From contig CAIKBN010000035.1 in NCBI GenBank assembly GCA_903825675.1, positions 1-6,287 on the forward strand: a stretch of 6,287 bases of DNA, given 5' to 3'. The DNA is from an uncultured archaeon (lineage in GTDB: Archaea > Aenigmatarchaeota > Aenigmatarchaeia > GW2011-AR5). Positions 4,764-6,287 of the stretch are shown one piece after another. Under the pieces are notes generated by a model that made no database searches, was not told the origin of the DNA, and saw only the letters and a program-made list of their open reading frames with translations. Numbering within the stretch: the first letter of the stretch is position 1; each line of letters starts with the position of its first letter. Made by a program: the position numbers and the translations under genes.

Positions 4764-4906
4764 TGACGCAAAATTGTCTGAAGCGATCACACTGACACAA
4801 AAACTGCCTGACGCACAACCAAAACGACGCACAGCAGTGCGTCATTGTGTTTGCGTCCTTTTGTGTTTGTGTCAATTTGTTTGTGCTTCTGTTTGCTTTT
4901 GCGTCT
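4764..4906. repeat. Imperfect ~140-base palindrome of 16-base units, centred on hairpin copy 3
   Basis: The gap between gins51 and rpl44e is a large imperfect inverted repeat. Its centre is the perfect hairpin GACGCAC-AGCA-GTGCGTC (4826-4843). To the left, GACGCA-like hexamers begin at 4765, 4780 (GAAGCG), 4794 (GACACA), 4810 and 4826. To the right, their complements begin at 4838, 4852, 4868 (TGTGTC), 4884 (TGCTTC) and 4900. The spacing is 14-16 bases throughout, so five units on each arm mirror each other. Unit consensus on the right arm is roughly TGCGTC-NN-TTTGTGTT. The spacers also match partly (for example TGACACAAA on both arms). It would form a long hairpin in the gins51-rpl44e transcript. 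Not a CRISPR: the units are contiguous and degenerate, without unique spacers. Function unknown. Confidence 0.8.
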
Positions 4907-4945
4907 TTTTTTCGTCTTGACCCCAAAATGGAGGCTTCCGACTTC

Positions 4946-5464
4946 CTATTCTTCTACTCTTTCTATTACTCCCTGTTTTAATAGCAAATCATTTAATTCT
5001 TTCGGTAGCATTGTTTCTTCTATTATATCGTTCTCATTTAATTTATATTTTTTTAAATCAGGCCCTATTATCTCTGGCATGGTTTTTATGACTTTATAGG
5101 ATACTTTATCTTGCTTTTCTTCTATTTTATTTAAGCTTTCGAAGAAGGCCTGCCTGAATTTTTTAAGCTGCGCTAATAAGCTGTTAAAGAGCTCTTCCTC
5201 GGTCAGTGTTAAATTTTCCGGCGGTAGCCCTGTTCTTGCTGAATAGACAGCCATATCAACTATTTTGCGTTCTCTTAATTCAAGTAGCCTTTTTATCGTA
5301 TTTTTAACGTTCTCGAGTTCGAGTATATCTGTTGTTTCTTTTAGCTCTTCCTTTCTTTTTATGTAGTCCCTGAGGTCATTTACTATGCTCTCAGGCAGTT
5401 TCTGTAGGTGTTTAGTCTCTTTTTCTTTTCTTTCAAGTTCACGGATCATCTCGAAGGTTAGCAT
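4946..5464 (-). CDS. gins51: GINS complex subunit, Gins51 (Gins15) type
   Basis: Subunit of the archaeal GINS complex, which joins the MCM helicase and a GAN/RecJ-like protein in the replicative CMG-type assembly. The 172-residue protein has the alpha-helical A domain first (about 1-118). It includes a charged helix around NDLRDYIKRKEELKE and the strongly conserved core helix NTIKRLLELRERKIVDMAVYSARTG (positions 55-79). A short beta-rich B domain follows at the C-terminus (about 127-172), with IIGPDLKKYKLNENDIIEETMLPKEL ending in LLLKQGVIE. The A-then-B order marks the Gins51/Sld5-Psf1-like class, as opposed to Gins23. The B-domain pattern of a D-L-x-x-Y followed by an acidic stretch and 'LP' is typical. 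Start is ATG 5462-5464 with a weak AGG seven bases upstream. It is first in the minus-strand block. Diverged but recognisable. Confidence 0.82.
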   Translation of the reverse strand: MLTFEMIRELERKEKETKHLQKLPESIVNDLRDYIKRKEELKETTDILELENVKNTIKRLLELRERKIVDMAVYSARTGLPPENLTLTEEELFNSLLAQLKKFRQAFFESLNKIEEKQDKVSYKVIKTMPEIIGPDLKKYKLNENDIIEETMLPKELNDLLLKQGVIERVEE

Positions 5465-5493
5465 ACGAACCTAAGGAAGATTTGGATGAAAAG

Positions 5494-5502
5494 TATTAAA
5501 AA
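5494..5502. promoter_or_regulatory. Shared TATA core of the divergent gins51 / EamA promoters
   Basis: TATTAAAAA preceded by GATGAAAAG (BRE-like) is centred 25-26 bases before the ATG at 5523, fitting a leaderless plus-strand transcript. Read on the minus strand the same bases give TTTTTAATA about 34 bases before the gins51 ATG, which would leave a leader of about 8 bases carrying the AGG. One AT core may therefore serve both directions. Confidence 0.5.
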
Positions 5503-5522
5503 TCATGGAGCTTATTATTTTC

Positions 5523-6287
5523 ATGGATGAAAGCAAGAAGGGTTTTTTATTTATTATAATATCTATGCTTATTTTTGGTTTCTATGGCATTTTTATAAAG
5601 GCTATCGCTTTGTCCCCGCAGGTTCTATTATTTTTCTTTCAGGTATTTGGTGCAATAGGCTCGTTATTGCTTTTACTTCGCTATAAGATGAAATTCTCAA
5701 TAAAGGGTTTTGTATTATTGTTATTAGGCTTGGCTGCTGTGGCGCTTTTAAATGATCTGCTATATTTCAATGCATTTAAGCTGACTACTATATCAAATTC
5801 TATCCTGGTTCACTATACAGCGCCTATCTTTGTTGCTGTGCTTGCGCCTTTCCTTTTAAAAGAGAAGCTAGAAAGGATTACGATAGCTGCGCTAATGCTT
5901 TCTTTTTTCGGCTTGTTGCTAATATTATATTCCAGCCTTAATATCAATACAAGTTGGCTTGGCATTTTATTTGCCCTTGCTTCTGGTGTTATGTATGCAT
6001 TCATGATAATTGCTTACAAAAAAATCTTGAGACATCTTGGTGTTTATGTGGTAAATTTCTACAGGTTTGTATTAGGCACTTTGGTGTTATTGCCGTTTGT
6101 CTTGATTGAGAAGCCTGTGTTTATGCAGGCTGATATTTACTGGCTGATTATTTTCGGCCTGGTATTTGCTATCTTAGCAGTTTCACTGAATATTGAAGGC
6201 ATAAAAAGGGTCAAGGCACAACATGTAGGAATAATTGGCTACATGGAGCCTGTGGCAGGGACATTATATGCGATTCTTCTGCTCTCA
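5523..6287 (+). CDS. EamA/DMT-superfamily permease, 3' end cut by window
   Basis: Ten-helix drug/metabolite-transporter-type membrane protein of unknown substrate; 255 codons are visible and the frame is still open at the last base. The first EamA repeat contains GFLFIIISMLIFGFYGIFIK, a loop ending in LLRYKMKF, a helix ending NDLLYFNAFKLTTISNSILVH, and YTAPIFVAVLAPFLLKEKLE, the family's classic 'P-E' helix ending in KEKL. The second repeat starts at NTSWLGILFALASGVMYAF and reaches EGIKRVKAQHVGIIGYMEPV before truncation; perhaps 30-40 residues are missing. Start: ATG 5523 fits the TATA box spacing; ATG 5505 is in frame and adds six residues but would lie only a few bases from the TATA. It is divergent from gins51 and unrelated in function to the block on the other strand. 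Confidence 0.88.
   Translation, partial: MDESKKGFLFIIISMLIFGFYGIFIKAIALSPQVLLFFFQVFGAIGSLLLLLRYKMKFSIKGFVLLLLGLAAVALLNDLLYFNAFKLTTISNSILVHYTAPIFVAVLAPFLLKEKLERITIAALMLSFFGLLLILYSSLNINTSWLGILFALASGVMYAFMIIAYKKILRHLGVYVVNFYRFVLGTLVLLPFVLIEKPVFMQADIYWLIIFGLVFAILAVSLNIEGIKRVKAQHVGIIGYMEPVAGTLYAILLLS

Noticed and set aside
4740..4832. N-terminal extension of L44e starting at 4832
   Set aside because: It would translate one arm of the palindromic repeat; the family protein begins at MKIQRRYC, and a good ribosome-binding site lies before 4739.
4764..4906. CRISPR-like array
   Set aside because: Units are contiguous, about 16 bases, degenerate and inverted about a centre, without unique spacers or adjacent cas genes.
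4845..5099. Plus-strand frame rich in Phe/Leu/Cys over the repeat and gins51 3' end
   Set aside because: It comes from the TGCGTC/TTTGTGTT repeats plus the antisense of gins51; no family resemblance.
5813..6004. Minus-strand 63-codon frame inside the permease
   Set aside because: Shadow of the EamA gene, which is continuous with clear paired-repeat helices.

Overview
The window is AT-rich DNA from an archaeon, most likely a member of the DPANN superphylum (a Woesearchaeota/Pacearchaeota-like lineage is my best guess from gene content; this is not proven). The archaeal assignment rests on Cbf5, a Gins51-type GINS subunit, ribosomal protein L44e, a DUF106/EMC3-like membrane insertase, PurO-type IMP cyclohydrolase, a tRNA gene with bulge-helix-bulge introns and no encoded CCA, and TATA boxes placed for leaderless mRNAs.

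Layout. Positions 1-159 hold no recognisable gene, only one short palindrome and a T-rich tract behind the tRNA. A tRNA-Ser(GGA) gene lies on the minus strand at 160-327; it carries two introns, one after position 37 and one inside the variable arm. It is bracketed by two related hairpins (112-130 and 340-360). A 54-residue Trm112/UPF0434-like zinc protein is at 460-624. The purine pair purO and a stand-alone AICAR transformylase (the C-terminal half of PurH) occupies 655-2564, with a 4-base overlap. Next, still on the minus strand and read from high to low coordinates, is a block gins51 - rpl44e - DUF106 insertase - cbf5 (5464 down to 2645) with short gaps or overlaps. At the right edge a divergent, 3'-truncated EamA/DMT-type permease starts at 5523 and shares its AT-rich promoter core with gins51.

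How the genes fit together. The gins-to-cbf5 block is an information-processing and membrane-biogenesis cluster (replicative helicase factor, ribosomal protein, membrane insertase, H/ACA pseudouridine synthase). PurH-C plus PurO would carry out the last two steps of IMP synthesis (AICAR to FAICAR to IMP). Trm112 is a tRNA/translation-factor methyltransferase activator located beside a tRNA gene.

Most unusual features: the variable-arm tRNA intron, with a textbook bulge-helix-bulge that restores a perfect variable stem when removed; a dispersed GACGCAC/GTGCGTC hairpin family, one copy of which is the centre of a roughly 140-base imperfect palindrome built from ~16-base repeat units between gins51 and rpl44e; and a 19-residue tandemly duplicated charged tail on L44e.
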